Source: Pseudorhodoplanes sp. (lineage in GTDB: Bacteria; Pseudomonadota; Alphaproteobacteria; Rhizobiales; Xanthobacteraceae). Taken from it: a DNA stretch of 64,000 bases. Below, in pieces: positions 50,102 to 58,353 of this stretch (position 1 is the stretch's first letter; each line of letters starts with the position of its first letter). The position numbers and the translations under genes are program-made. The stretch spans positions 94,231 through 158,230 of the forward strand of contig JABARS010000013.1 of the NCBI GenBank assembly GCA_019187085.1. The letters are read 5' to 3'. The notes beneath the pieces were generated by a model that worked only from the letters and a program-made list of their open reading frames with translations, had not been told where the DNA came from and searched no databases.

Positions 50102-50127
50102 TCCGGACTTCGGTCCGGATTTTTATT
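50102..50127 (+). terminator. Orphan rightward terminator with UUCG loop
   Basis: TCCGGAC-TTCG-GTCCGGA followed by TTTTTATT: a 7-bp GC-rich stem, a stable UUCG tetraloop and a T-run. No gene ends before it on the plus strand; the RNA it ends would be antisense to the livK leader or a small RNA from 49850-50100. Confidence 0.7.
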
Positions 50128-50151
50128 CCTTGCAGGCAGCCTAGATCATAA

Positions 50152-50162
50152 TAGTCGGACTA
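50152..50162. promoter_or_regulatory. GntR/FadR-like palindrome
   Basis: TAGTC-G-GACTA, a perfect palindrome fitting the TnGTnnnACnA form recognised by many FadR-subfamily GntR repressors. It lies between livK and the EamA gene. No GntR gene is in the window. Confidence 0.4.
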
Positions 50163-50259
50163 CCAACTATATTCCCCCGGCGCCGCCGCCGCGCGCCGGC
50201 TCTCACCCTTGAGACAAAGTGACGCCGGGAGAAATTTTCTACTATCTTGACCGCTTCGA

Positions 50260-51198
50260 ATGGACGGTCTCCATCGCGCAATGACTTCGACCGCAGCGTC
50301 TGCCGGCAACCCGCAACGTCCTATGGTGCTCGCGTCGGCAGCACTCGTGCTGGGCGCCGTGGCGATGGGCGCATCGCCGATTTTCGTGCGTCTGGCCGAT
50401 GTCGGGCCTTATGCCAGCGCATTCTGGCGCTGCGCGCTCGCGTTGCCGTTTCTGGCGCTCTGGGCGATGCGCGAGAACGGCGGGATCGCGGCGGCGGCGC
50501 GCGGCGTCGACAAGGCGGTGCTGTTGTCCGGCCTGTTCTTCGCCGGAGACCTGTTCTTCTGGCACCTGTCGATCCTTGCGACGACGGTTGCAAATGCAAC
50601 CTTCTTCGCGACGACCGCACCGATCTGGGTTGCGCTCGGAGCATGGCTGTTTCTGCGCGAAGCGATCCGCGCCCGCACGCTCGGCGGCATCGCGCTGTGC
50701 ATCCTGGGCGGCTTCGCGCTCGTCGGCCAGTCGGTCGGCTTTGCGCCGCAGCGCCTGCAGGGCGACCTGTTCGGGCTGATCACGGCGATCTTCTTCGGCT
50801 GCTACATGCTGACCATCCGCGCCGCGCGCGCGCGGCTCGGCGCGGGACAACTCGCCTTCGTGTCGACCGCGATCACGACCGGCGTGCTGTTCGTCGTCGC
50901 GCTTGCGCTCGAACCGACGATCCTGCCGCAATCGCTGCAGGGCCTGCTGGCCTTGCTCGCGCTCGCGCTCGTCTCGCAGGTCGGCGGACAGGGATTGCTC
51001 GCAGTCGCGCTCGGCACCCTGCCGGCGACGTTCTCCTCGCTCGTCATCTTTCTCGAAGCGATCGCCGCCGCGGCACTCGCCTGGCTCATTCTCGATGAAG
51101 CGCTCGGGCCGCTGCAATGGCTCGGCGGCCTGCTCATCCTCGGCGGCATCTATGTGGCACGCCCGCGCCGGCGCGCGGAAACCGGAGTGGCGCTATGA
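50260..51198 (+). CDS. EamA/DMT-family transporter
   Basis: A 312-residue drug/metabolite transporter with ten helices in two EamA repeats (GAVAMGASPIFVRLADVGPY, ATFFATTAPIWVALGAWLFL, then TLPATFSSLVIFLEAIAAAA and LAWLILDEALGPLQWLGGLL). These carriers export amino acids or small metabolites. The stop overlaps the glycerate kinase ATG by 4 bp, so the genes are coupled; the pair may handle a glycerate-related metabolite. The substrate is unproven. Confidence 0.88.
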   Translation: MDGLHRAMTSTAASAGNPQRPMVLASAALVLGAVAMGASPIFVRLADVGPYASAFWRCALALPFLALWAMRENGGIAAAARGVDKAVLLSGLFFAGDLFFWHLSILATTVANATFFATTAPIWVALGAWLFLREAIRARTLGGIALCILGGFALVGQSVGFAPQRLQGDLFGLITAIFFGCYMLTIRAARARLGAGQLAFVSTAITTGVLFVVALALEPTILPQSLQGLLALLALALVSQVGGQGLLAVALGTLPATFSSLVIFLEAIAAAALAWLILDEALGPLQWLGGLLILGGIYVARPRRRAETGVAL

Positions 51199-52487
51199 GC
51201 GACGCGCAGCGCGAACTGCTCGACCGTCTGTTCGCGGACGCAGTCGCGGCCGCCCACCCGGCGGGACGCCTGCCGAAACTTCTGCCGCCGCCGCCCGCGC
51301 GCGGACGTCTCGTCATGCTGGCCGCCGGCAAAGCGGCGGGCGCGATGACCGAAGTCGCCGAGAACCATTATCTCGACACGCTCGGCCTTGCTCCCGGCCG
51401 CATGGCCGGCATCGCGGTGGCGCGCCACGGCTACGCACGACCGACCCGCGTCGCCGCGATGATCGAAGCCGGCCATCCGGTGCCCGACGAAGCAAGCCTC
51501 GCCGCCGCCGCGCGCGCCCTCGCGCTCGCGGAGACGGCGGACATCTCCGACCTCGTTCTGGTGCTGATGTCGGGCGGCGCGTCGGCCAACTGGATCGCGC
51601 CGGCACAGGGGCTCGCGCTCGCCGAGAAGCAGGCGGTCACGCGCGCGCTGCTGCGCTCGGGCGCCAATATCGGCGAGATCAACACCGTGCGAAAGCATCT
51701 CTCGCGCATCAAGGGCGGACGGCTCGCGCGCGCGGCGTTCCCCGCCCGCGTGGTCACCCTCGCGATCTCCGACGTGCCGGGCGACGATCCCGACACGATC
51801 GGTTCGGGACCCACGGTGCCCGACCGCTCGACGCTCGCCGACGCGCGCGCGATCGTTACGCGCTATCGTCTCGATCTCTCGGAGGCGGTGCACCGCGCGC
51901 TCGCCGATCCGCGCAACGAAACGCCCAAGCCCGGCGACCCGGTCTTCGCCAACACCGAATTCCATCTCGCCGCGCGCCCGGCCGACGCCTTCGCGGCCGC
52001 CGGGGAGACCGTGCGCCGCGCCGGCTACGAATATGTGTTTCTCGGCGAGCGCGTCGAAGGCGAGGCGCGCGAGGTGGCCGCCGCCCATGCCCGCCTCGCC
52101 CGCGAGCTGCAGGCGCAGGGCAAGCGCGCCGCCATCCTCTCGGGCGGCGAACTCACCGTCACGATGACCGGCAGCGGCCGCGGCGGACCCAACCAGGAAT
52201 ATGCGCTGGCGCTCGCGATCGCGCTCGAGGGCACGCGCGGCATCGCTGCACTCGCCGCCGACACCGACGGCACCGACGGCGGCGGCGGCTCGGCCGAGGA
52301 CCCCGCCGGCGCCCGCGTTGACGGCACAACCGCCGCGCGCGCACGCGCGCGCGGTCTCGATCCGGCCGCCTTTCTCGCCGACAATGATTCGACCGGCTTT
52401 TTCACAGCCCTGGGCGCCCTGCTCACCCCCGGCCCAACATTCACAAACGTCAATGATTTCCGTGCCATATTGGTCGACAGACCGTAA
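51195..52487 (+). CDS. Glycerate 2-kinase (MOFRL family)
   Basis: A 430-residue type II glycerate kinase producing 2-phosphoglycerate. VMLAAGKAAGAMTEVAE, VLMSGGASANWIAPAQGLAL, GANIGEINTVRKHLSRIKGG, ISDVPGDDPDTIGSGPTVPD and the C-terminal MOFRL part LAADTDGTDGGGGSAED are diagnostic. Its product enters lower glycolysis two steps before pyruvate kinase, encoded 620 bp downstream on the same strand. ATG 51195 overlaps the EamA stop. Confidence 0.94.
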   Translation: MSDAQRELLDRLFADAVAAAHPAGRLPKLLPPPPARGRLVMLAAGKAAGAMTEVAENHYLDTLGLAPGRMAGIAVARHGYARPTRVAAMIEAGHPVPDEASLAAAARALALAETADISDLVLVLMSGGASANWIAPAQGLALAEKQAVTRALLRSGANIGEINTVRKHLSRIKGGRLARAAFPARVVTLAISDVPGDDPDTIGSGPTVPDRSTLADARAIVTRYRLDLSEAVHRALADPRNETPKPGDPVFANTEFHLAARPADAFAAAGETVRRAGYEYVFLGERVEGEAREVAAAHARLARELQAQGKRAAILSGGELTVTMTGSGRGGPNQEYALALAIALEGTRGIAALAADTDGTDGGGGSAEDPAGARVDGTTAARARARGLDPAAFLADNDSTGFFTALGALLTPGPTFTNVNDFRAILVDRP

Positions 52488-52553
52488 AATCCTCATGCTT
52501 CGGGGCCATGTTCGGATGCCCCGGCCATAACAAACCTGCGAATTGACCCTGTC

Positions 52554-53114
52554 TTGACCGTGTCCTGGCGATCGTTCCCCATCCTTGCGCTCCGCCGCAG
52601 TCTCCTGCTGCCGGCGTTCGCGGCCGGCCTGCTTGCAACCGCGGCCGTGGAACCCGCTTATGCCGATCTGCGCCTGTGCAACAATACGAGCGCGCGCGTG
52701 GGGATCTCACTCGGCTACAAGGACAATGAAGGCTGGGTTACCGAGGGCTGGTGGACGCTCAATCCACGCAGCTGCGACACGCTGCTGCGCGGCGGCCTTG
52801 TGGCGCGGTACTATTACATCTACGGAATCGACTATGACCGCGGCGGCGAATGGTCGGGTCAGGCCTTCATGTGCACGCGCGACAAGGAATTCACCATCCG
52901 CGGCACGCACGATTGTCTGGCGCGCGGCTTCGACCGCACCGGATTTTTCGAGGTCGATACCGGCGAACAGCGGACCTGGACCGTGCAACTGACCGAGACC
53001 GGCGAACAGCCGCCTTCCACGTCCGGCTCCCAGACCCAGCCCGCGCCGCCGAACGGTCGCCAGCAGCCTTCGCCCGCACCGATTTCTCCCGCACCCGGCG
53101 GACCCGTACGATGA
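52554..53114 (+). CDS. Exported DUF1036 protein
   Basis: A 186-residue protein starting at TTG 52554 (or GTG 52560). A signal peptide (SLLLPAFAAGLLATAAVEPA, cut near AYA) precedes the DUF1036 domain: DLRLCNNTSARVGISLGYKD, WTEGWWTLNP-type stretch, CDTLLRGGLVARYYYIYGID and FMCTRDKEFTIRGTHDCLAR. Four cysteines may form two disulfides. The last 35 residues are Pro/Ser-rich. The family is exported and of unknown function, often next to pyruvate kinase in Rhizobiales; here the stop overlaps the pyk start. Confidence 0.88.
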   Translation: MTVSWRSFPILALRRSLLLPAFAAGLLATAAVEPAYADLRLCNNTSARVGISLGYKDNEGWVTEGWWTLNPRSCDTLLRGGLVARYYYIYGIDYDRGGEWSGQAFMCTRDKEFTIRGTHDCLARGFDRTGFFEVDTGEQRTWTVQLTETGEQPPSTSGSQTQPAPPNGRQQPSPAPISPAPGGPVR

Positions 53115-54553
53115 GACGCCTGCGCCGCACCAAGATCGTCGCCACGCTCGGACCCGCCTCCGGCGACCGCGCCGTGATCGAGCGCCTGTTCCAGGCCGGC
53201 GCCGACGTGTTCCGCATCAACATGAGCCATACCTCGCATGACCGCATGCGCGAGCTGATCGCCATCCTGCGCGACGTCGAGCGCGCTTGCGGGCGGCCGA
53301 TCGGGGTCCTTGTCGACCTGCAGGGACCGAAACTGCGGCTCGGCACCTTCGCCGGCGGTCCGGTCATGGTGACGAGGGGTGCGAGCTTCACGCTCGATTC
53401 GCAGGACGCACCCGGCGACGCTTCCCGCGTTTTCCTGCCGCATCCGGAAATCCTCGAGGCCGCGCAGCCCGGGCAGACGCTGCTGCTCGACGACGGCAAG
53501 GTCCGGCTCATGGCGACGGAAAAAACGCCGGGCCGGCTGGTCACGCGCGTGGAGGTCGGCGGCCGGCTGTCCGACCGCAAGGGCGTGAGCCTGCCGGAAA
53601 CGATGCTGCCCTTCTCCGCGCTGGCGCCGAAGGACCGCTCCGACCTCGAAGCCGCCCTCGAAGCCGGCATCGACTGGGTGGCGCTGTCCTTCATCCAGCG
53701 CCCCGAGGACATCGCCGAAGCGCGCAAGATCACGCGCGGGCGCGCCTCGGTGATGGCCAAGATCGAGAAGCCGCAGGCGGTGCAGCGGCTCGACGAGATC
53801 ATGGACCTGTCGGACGCGCTCATGGTCGCGCGCGGCGATCTCGGCGTCGAGCTTCCGCTCGAGCGCGTACCCGGCATCCAGAAGCAGATCACGCGCGCCG
53901 CGCGCCGCGCCGGCAAGCCGGTCGTGGTCGCGACCCAGATGCTGGAATCGATGATCGCAAGCCCGGTGCCGACGCGCGCGGAGGTCTCCGACGTGGCGAC
54001 CGCGATCTTCGAGGGTGCCGACGCGGTCATGCTGTCGGCGGAATCGGCGGCCGGCCAGTATCCGGTGGAGGCGGTGACCACCATGGACCGCATCGCGCAG
54101 GAGGTCGAAGCCGATCCCACCTACCGCACGATCATCCAGGGCCAGCGCGCCGAACCCGAGCCGACCGGCGCCGACGCCATCGCCGCCGCCGCGCGCCAGA
54201 TCGCCGAAACGCTCGACCTGTCCGCCGTCATCTGCTGGACCAGCTCCGGCTCGACCGCGCTGCGCATGGCGCGCGAGCGGCCGGAGCCGCCGATCGTCGC
54301 CATCTCCCCGAGCGTGGCGACCGGACGCAAGCTGTCGCTGGTGTGGGGCGTGCATTGCGTGATCGGCGAGGATGCGCGCAACCAGGACGACATGGTCGAG
54401 CGCGCCTGCCGCATCGCCTTCGCCGAAGGCTTCGCCAAGGCCGGCCGCCGCGTGATCATCCTGGCCGGCCTGCCGCTCGGCACACCGGGCGCGACCAACA
54501 TGCTGCGGATCGCTTTCGTCGGTGCCGATCACGCCGACGCAACGCCGGTCTGA
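53111..54553 (+). CDS. pyk: Pyruvate kinase
   Basis: A 480-residue glycolytic enzyme converting phosphoenolpyruvate and ADP to pyruvate and ATP. RRTKIVATLGPASGDRAVIE, VFRINMSHTSHDRM, VDLQGPKLRLG, VMAKIEKPQAVQRLDEIM (catalytic Lys) and MVARGDLGVELPLERVPGIQ are diagnostic, with VATQMLESMI and the C-terminal allosteric domain. ATGA overlap with the DUF1036 gene implies translational coupling. Confidence 0.97.
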   Translation: MRRLRRTKIVATLGPASGDRAVIERLFQAGADVFRINMSHTSHDRMRELIAILRDVERACGRPIGVLVDLQGPKLRLGTFAGGPVMVTRGASFTLDSQDAPGDASRVFLPHPEILEAAQPGQTLLLDDGKVRLMATEKTPGRLVTRVEVGGRLSDRKGVSLPETMLPFSALAPKDRSDLEAALEAGIDWVALSFIQRPEDIAEARKITRGRASVMAKIEKPQAVQRLDEIMDLSDALMVARGDLGVELPLERVPGIQKQITRAARRAGKPVVVATQMLESMIASPVPTRAEVSDVATAIFEGADAVMLSAESAAGQYPVEAVTTMDRIAQEVEADPTYRTIIQGQRAEPEPTGADAIAAAARQIAETLDLSAVICWTSSGSTALRMARERPEPPIVAISPSVATGRKLSLVWGVHCVIGEDARNQDDMVERACRIAFAEGFAKAGRRVIILAGLPLGTPGATNMLRIAFVGADHADATPV

Positions 54554-54603
54554 CGGCGGCCGCATGCCGATCCCGGCGGCATCGTCGCCGGCTGCCGCGC
54601 GGG

Positions 54604-54936
54604 CTACGATGCCTGCTCCAGCGGCCACACCTCCACGACGCCATGCGCGACCGCACACGGGGTTCGCGACACCATGTCGATGGCCTCGGCCAGACTGGCC
54701 GCTTCAATGATGGCAAAGCCGGCCACCGGCAACGGAGACGCCATGAACGGACCGTCCGTCGTTTCGACCTGACCGGCGTCGGGATTGCGGACCTGAACGG
54801 GAGCGCCGGCAATGCCCATCACCGCGCGGGCCGTCCGCAATTTCGTGTCGTGCACGTGGGCTGCGTCGCGTATGGCCGCGGGGGTCCGGTCGTAACCCTC
54901 CTGATCTCCATATCCGATCGTCACGAATTTCGGCAC
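54604..54936 (-). CDS. YCII-related (DGPF) protein
   Basis: A 110-residue protein with the DGPF signature (VETTDGPFMAS) and a ferredoxin-like fold; the start MPKFVTIGYGDQEGYDRTP and the end AVAHGVVEVWPLEQ fit the YCII-like superfamily. GTG start at 54936 behind AGGAG. In other genomes such proteins accompany ECF sigma factors; none is next to it here. Function unknown. Confidence 0.88.
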   Translation of the reverse strand: MPKFVTIGYGDQEGYDRTPAAIRDAAHVHDTKLRTARAVMGIAGAPVQVRNPDAGQVETTDGPFMASPLPVAGFAIIEAASLAEAIDMVSRTPCAVAHGVVEVWPLEQAS

Positions 54937-55087
54937 GGTCCGTCTCCTGCAATTGTTCGATTGGGGAGCTTGCCTGTGAGCCGTTCATTCTGGACCTGAA
55001 TTGCGGCAGGGCGGCGCAGACATAGCGCAAGCCGAAGATGGCGCGGCACGTCAGGGAACCTCGAAAAAAGCACCGCCCGTCGCGACG

Positions 55088-55705
55088 TCAGATGTCGCGG
55101 CCGTCGACCTTCTGCGACAGCGTCTTAATGAGATCGGGGACGCGCGGCAGGCGCGGATAGATCTCGATCACGCGGCGATACATGTCGAGCGCGCGCTGGT
55201 CCTCGCCGAGATCCTGCATGATCAGCCCGACACCCATGATCGCGCCGAAATGGCGCGGCTCGCGCGCCAGCACCTGCCGCAGGTCGGCGAGCGAGCGGGT
55301 GTAATCCTTCTTCTGATAATAGATGGTGGCGCGCCGGTTCCAGGCTTCCGTGTAATCGGGCTTGATCGCGATGATCGCGTCGAGCAGCCGGACGGCGAGA
55401 TCGAGGTCCTTGCCGTCGACCGCGCTCTTGACGCGCACCATCAGGAGATTGGCGGTGTCGCTCCGGGTGACGAGCCAGCGCGCCCAGATTTTCTGCTCGA
55501 TCGATTTGGCGCTGTCCTCGTCGGGCGCGACCTTCAGGGCGCCGAACAGGAAATCGAGATTCTCGATACGCTCGGCGCGCTTGGGGGACGGCGCCGCCTC
55601 CGGCGGCTCGATCCAGCGTCCCTCCTGCGCGCCGGCGAGACCGGGCGAGAGCAGCACGAGCGCGGCGAGCGCGCCCATCGCGGCGGATTTGAATCGCAGG
55701 CGCAT
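55088..55705 (-). CDS. Exported TPR protein
   Basis: A 205-residue protein with a signal peptide (MRLRFKSAAMGALAALVLLS, cut near GAQ) and about three tetratricopeptide repeats (DLAVRLLDAIIAIKPDYTEA, RSLADLRQVLAREPRHFGAI, RALDMYRRVIEIYPRLPRV). It probably acts as a periplasmic adaptor. No partner is adjacent. Confidence 0.85.
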   Translation of the reverse strand: MRLRFKSAAMGALAALVLLSPGLAGAQEGRWIEPPEAAPSPKRAERIENLDFLFGALKVAPDEDSAKSIEQKIWARWLVTRSDTANLLMVRVKSAVDGKDLDLAVRLLDAIIAIKPDYTEAWNRRATIYYQKKDYTRSLADLRQVLAREPRHFGAIMGVGLIMQDLGEDQRALDMYRRVIEIYPRLPRVPDLIKTLSQKVDGRDI

Positions 55706-55868
55706 GAAAACAGTTTAGCGGCGGACCGGGGCGCGGCAAGCCCGAAGCCGGTCACGGCCGCGCGAGCGGCTGCCACGATTTTGACTGCAAGGAATGCCGG
55801 AAAGCCGCGCGACGGCCGAAACCGGCCGGAGCCGTAAGCCTTAAGGGGCAATCACCCTTGAGGGACGA

Positions 55869-55994
55869 TTACCCCTGGCGCGCCTTGAAGCGGCGCTGCG
55901 TCTTGTTGATCACGTAGATGCGGCCCTTGCGGCGGACGAGCCGGTTGTCCCGGTGACGGCCGCGCAGCGACTTGAGCGAATTGCGAATTTTCAT
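55869..55994 (-). CDS. rpmJ: 50S ribosomal protein L36
   Basis: A 41-codon gene: [20 protein letters not shown] then [20 protein letters not shown] and G, stop TAA. This is the zinc-free, longer L36 form (no CxxC) with the family's [13 protein letters not shown] core. It has its own position outside the ribosomal operon, as usual for this paralogue. AGGG lies upstream of the ATG at 55994. Confidence 0.96.
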   Translation of the reverse strand: MKIRNSLKSLRGRHRDNRLVRRKGRIYVINKTQRRFKARQG

Positions 55995-56102
55995 CGTTTT
56001 GACCCTGAATTCGAGCCGGCGGCGCCGAAATGTCCGGAATTGCGCGGGAAACTAGTCGGGGGCGGCTGCGAAGTCAACGCGGGCCGGACCGGCGGTTCCG
56101 AC

Positions 56103-56130
56103 GAAAAAGCCCCGCTCCTGAGAGCGGGGC
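56103..56130 (-). terminator. Terminator after the small exported protein gene at 56158
   Basis: GCCCCGCTC / GAGCGGGGC stem around a four-base loop (56109-56130); on the minus strand it is followed by TTTTTCG. A clear intrinsic terminator 28 bp after the stop codon. Confidence 0.75.
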
Positions 56131-56157
56131 CAGAACCTTGAAATCCAATGGCGAAGC

Positions 56158-56394
56158 TTACTTCTTCGCGCAGGACGGATCGAAATACACCACCAGCGAC
56201 TTGTACCACTTGCCGTCGAAGCCGCAGCGCTGGCCGGTGCGGGTCAGGCCGACGCAGGCGCTCTTCTGCCAAGCCCCGGCGGTGCACTTGGCCGGAGCGG
56301 CCTTCTTCTTGGCGGCATGGGACGGCGTCGAGAACGAGACAGCCACCACCGCGAGAGCGGCAACGGTCGCGGCTTTTCCAATGATCTTCAGCAT
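56158..56394 (-). CDS. Small exported four-cysteine protein A
   Basis: Not recognised. A 78-residue protein from ATG 56394 (GGGAG upstream): signal peptide (GKAATVAALAVVAVSFSTPS, cut near HAA), then KKKAAPAKC and four cysteines (CTAGAWQKSACVG, RCGFDG, DPSCAKK) in a compact region. Spacing suggests two disulfides. It shares the AAKKK-A/P start of the mature part with protein B at 56554-56799, so the two may be related. Confidence 0.7.
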   Translation of the reverse strand: MLKIIGKAATVAALAVVAVSFSTPSHAAKKKAAPAKCTAGAWQKSACVGLTRTGQRCGFDGKWYKSLVVYFDPSCAKK

Positions 56395-56553
56395 GAATGT
56401 ACTCCCAGCATCATCGAGGTTGAACCCGGTCATCAAGGATTGCATAGAGCCCGTACCGCGACAAGCGGTCGCTCGGCAAACGTCTCAAAAAACGTAATAG
56501 TTGCCGAAGCTTAAGGAATATTCAGAAACCGGCGCAAGGCGCTCCGGCCGTGC

Positions 56554-56799
56554 TCAGCATTTTGGCGGGCACGACGACGTGCCGCTCTGGCAAAAGGCCA
56601 GGGTCGGCACGATACTGCGCGGCGGCCGACAGACGGCCACGTTGCACCAGCCGGCGGCGTTGCAGGCCGCGGTGCAAAGCACGACGCCCGGACACGCGGC
56701 CTTCGGCGAAGCCGGCTTCTTTTTGGCGGCGAGCGCCGGCGGCGGGGCGGCGAGAACCATCCCGAGCGCAATCAGGCCGGCGGCCAGTCGCATGCTCAT
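56554..56799 (-). CDS. Small exported cysteine-rich protein B
   Basis: Not recognised. An 81-residue protein: signal peptide (RLAAGLIALGMVLAAPPPA, cut near ALAA), then KKKPASPKAACPGVVLC and eight cysteines in about 46 residues (CPGVVLC, ACNAAGWC, VCRPP, FCQSG, SCPPKC), likely four disulfides. The mature N-terminus resembles that of protein A. Encoded just downstream of the tRNA-Val gene on the same strand, 113 bp from it. Confidence 0.65.
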   Translation of the reverse strand: MSMRLAAGLIALGMVLAAPPPALAAKKKPASPKAACPGVVLCTAACNAAGWCNVAVCRPPRSIVPTLAFCQSGTSSCPPKC

Positions 56800-56912
56800 C
56801 GCCTCTCTCCATGGTTGGCCCGCGATCGCAGCGGCGCGCTCCGGCGCCGTGCCGCAAGCGGCCGTCTGGGCGGCCCGCAGATGCGTCGAAGACTGGCTGG
56901 ATCAGTGGCGGA

Positions 56913-56987
56913 TGGTGGGCGCGACAGGGATCGAACCTGTGACCCCTACCATGTCAAGGTAGTGCTCTCCCGCTGAGCTACGCGCCC
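56913..56987 (-). tRNA. tRNA-Val (GAC)
   Basis: A 75-nt cloverleaf including the encoded CCA. The acceptor stem GGGCGCG/CGCGCCC pairs perfectly; the D arm GCTC-AGCGGGA-GAGC, the anticodon arm CTACC-TTGACAT-GGTAG with anticodon GAC, and the T arm ACAGG-TTCGATC-CCTGT are all canonical. It reads valine codons GUC and GUU. Confidence 0.97.
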
Positions 56988-57068
56988 TATCCTGTCGGGA
57001 TGCTCCCTATATCGGCTCAAGGCAGCCGAAGCAAGAAAGGAGGGCACGCCGGACGCCGGCCGGACGGA

Positions 57069-57731
57069 TCAGGACCGCCTGCCCTTTCGCACCGAGGAAG
57101 CGGTCTGCACATGCTGGTGCGTGACGTCGAACACGCGCTCGAGCACGATCGCCTGCAGCCGCGCCGATTCGTCGATATTGCCGTGGTTGAGGCTTGTGTC
57201 GCCGGACAGATCGACATTCTGCAGATCGCCCTGGAATCCGGGCCCCGGCGTCACCGGCCTGCCGAAGCCGTTGAACTGGAAGAAATTGATGAAGCGCCCG
57301 ACATTGGCCGAGGCCTGCATCGGGTCGGTCACATCGAAGGTCACCACGAGATCGACGGGAATATCCTTCTGGTCGAGCACGTTGGCGATGCCGCCGGCGG
57401 CATTCGAGCCGAGCGAATGGCCGATCAGAATGATGTGCGACGTATCGCCCGCCCGGTGCGCGGCCTCGATCTCGCTCACCACTTTCTGGGCGTCGTTCCA
57501 GCCGAGCAGCACCGTGGAATAGCCTTGCGCGTTCAGCCTTTCGGCAAGCTGGTCGATGCCGTGCGAGAACACGCCGAACAGCCCGCGCAACAGATAGATG
57601 CGCGCGGGGTCGGGCGTGTCGGGCGGCCTGGCCGGACGAGAGGTCTGCGATTGCAGCGGCGGCGCGGACAGCACGCCGGCGATGACGAGGAAAGCGACAA
57701 GCGCGCGGCGCGTGATCCGCACGCGGCTCAC
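57069..57731 (-). CDS. Exported alpha/beta hydrolase-fold protein
   Basis: A 220-residue protein with a signal peptide (RRALVAFLVIAGVLSAPPL). The mature part has IYLLRGLFGVFSHGIDQLAE and the nucleophile elbow LIGHSLGSNAA (Ser near 107), VDLVVTFDVTDP and the likely His in THQHVQ or NHGNID. It resembles thioesterase or lipase-like proteins of Rhizobiales but no substrate can be named. Its start overlaps the cpdR stop (ATGA), so it is read after cpdR. Confidence 0.72.
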   Translation of the reverse strand: MSRVRITRRALVAFLVIAGVLSAPPLQSQTSRPARPPDTPDPARIYLLRGLFGVFSHGIDQLAERLNAQGYSTVLLGWNDAQKVVSEIEAAHRAGDTSHIILIGHSLGSNAAGGIANVLDQKDIPVDLVVTFDVTDPMQASANVGRFINFFQFNGFGRPVTPGPGFQGDLQNVDLSGDTSLNHGNIDESARLQAIVLERVFDVTHQHVQTASSVRKGRRS

Positions 57732-58099
57732 GCGGCCAAGAGCTTCTGCACCTCGTTGACGAGGTCGCGCAGATGCACCGGCTTGGACAGCACCTTGGCG
57801 TTGCGGGGCGCGGCGGTGTCGGCATTGAGCGCGACCGCGGCAAAGCCGGTGATGAACATGATCTTGATATCGGGGTCGAGTTCGGAGGCGCGGCGGGCCA
57901 GCTCGATCCCGTCCATTTCCGGCATCACGATGTCGGTGAGGAGCAGCTCGAACGGCTCCTCGCGCAGCCGCTGATAGGCCGACAGCCCGTTATCGTAGGA
58001 AATGACCTTGAAGCCGGCATTCTGCAGCGCCTTGACCAAAAAACGGCGCATATCGGTGTCATCTTCCGCCAGCAGGATTTTCGGCAATTCTTCGGTCAT
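57728..58099 (-). CDS. cpdR: CpdR-type single-domain response regulator
   Basis: A 123-residue receiver-only protein: acidic pair in LLAEDDTDM, phosphoacceptor D56 in LLTDIVMPEMDGIELARRA, and the highly conserved IKIMFITGFAAVALN and VLSKPVHLRDLVNEVQKLL. These blocks are nearly those of Caulobacter CpdR, the ClpXP adaptor that, when unphosphorylated, triggers degradation of PdeA and, with partners, CtrA. CpdR is controlled by the CckA-ChpT phosphorelay. The divergent N-formylglutamate amidohydrolase gene is its usual neighbour in this order. Confidence 0.92.
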   Translation of the reverse strand: MTEELPKILLAEDDTDMRRFLVKALQNAGFKVISYDNGLSAYQRLREEPFELLLTDIVMPEMDGIELARRASELDPDIKIMFITGFAAVALNADTAAPRNAKVLSKPVHLRDLVNEVQKLLAA

Positions 58100-58353
58100 C
58101 GGCCCACTATCTCACTCGACACTCACGGCCTGCCGGAATCCCGCGCCCGGACGTCGTCCCGGCACGAGAGGTCTGACAGATGGCATTGCCTTCACTGCAC
58201 TCGCCGGAAGGATCCCCCGGGTCAATAAAACCGAAGGCCGGTAAACAACGCGTGAAAACCGGCCGGTCCTCCCACCTGCATGGACAATTCAAGCCATATA
58301 TGGGTAGAGCTTCAAGAGGCTTCTGCCGGCCGGCCGCACGATAATCCGCTCCG

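Larger units (their letters stand above)
49844..50259. other. Divergent control region between livK and the EamA gene
   Basis: 416 bp with no convincing gene. It contains a strong rightward terminator (50102-50127) without an obvious gene ahead of it, a GntR-like palindrome (50152-50162), and, on the minus strand, a 35-codon arginine-rich frame (50083-49976) behind GGGAGG whose coding status is doubtful. Confidence 0.6.
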
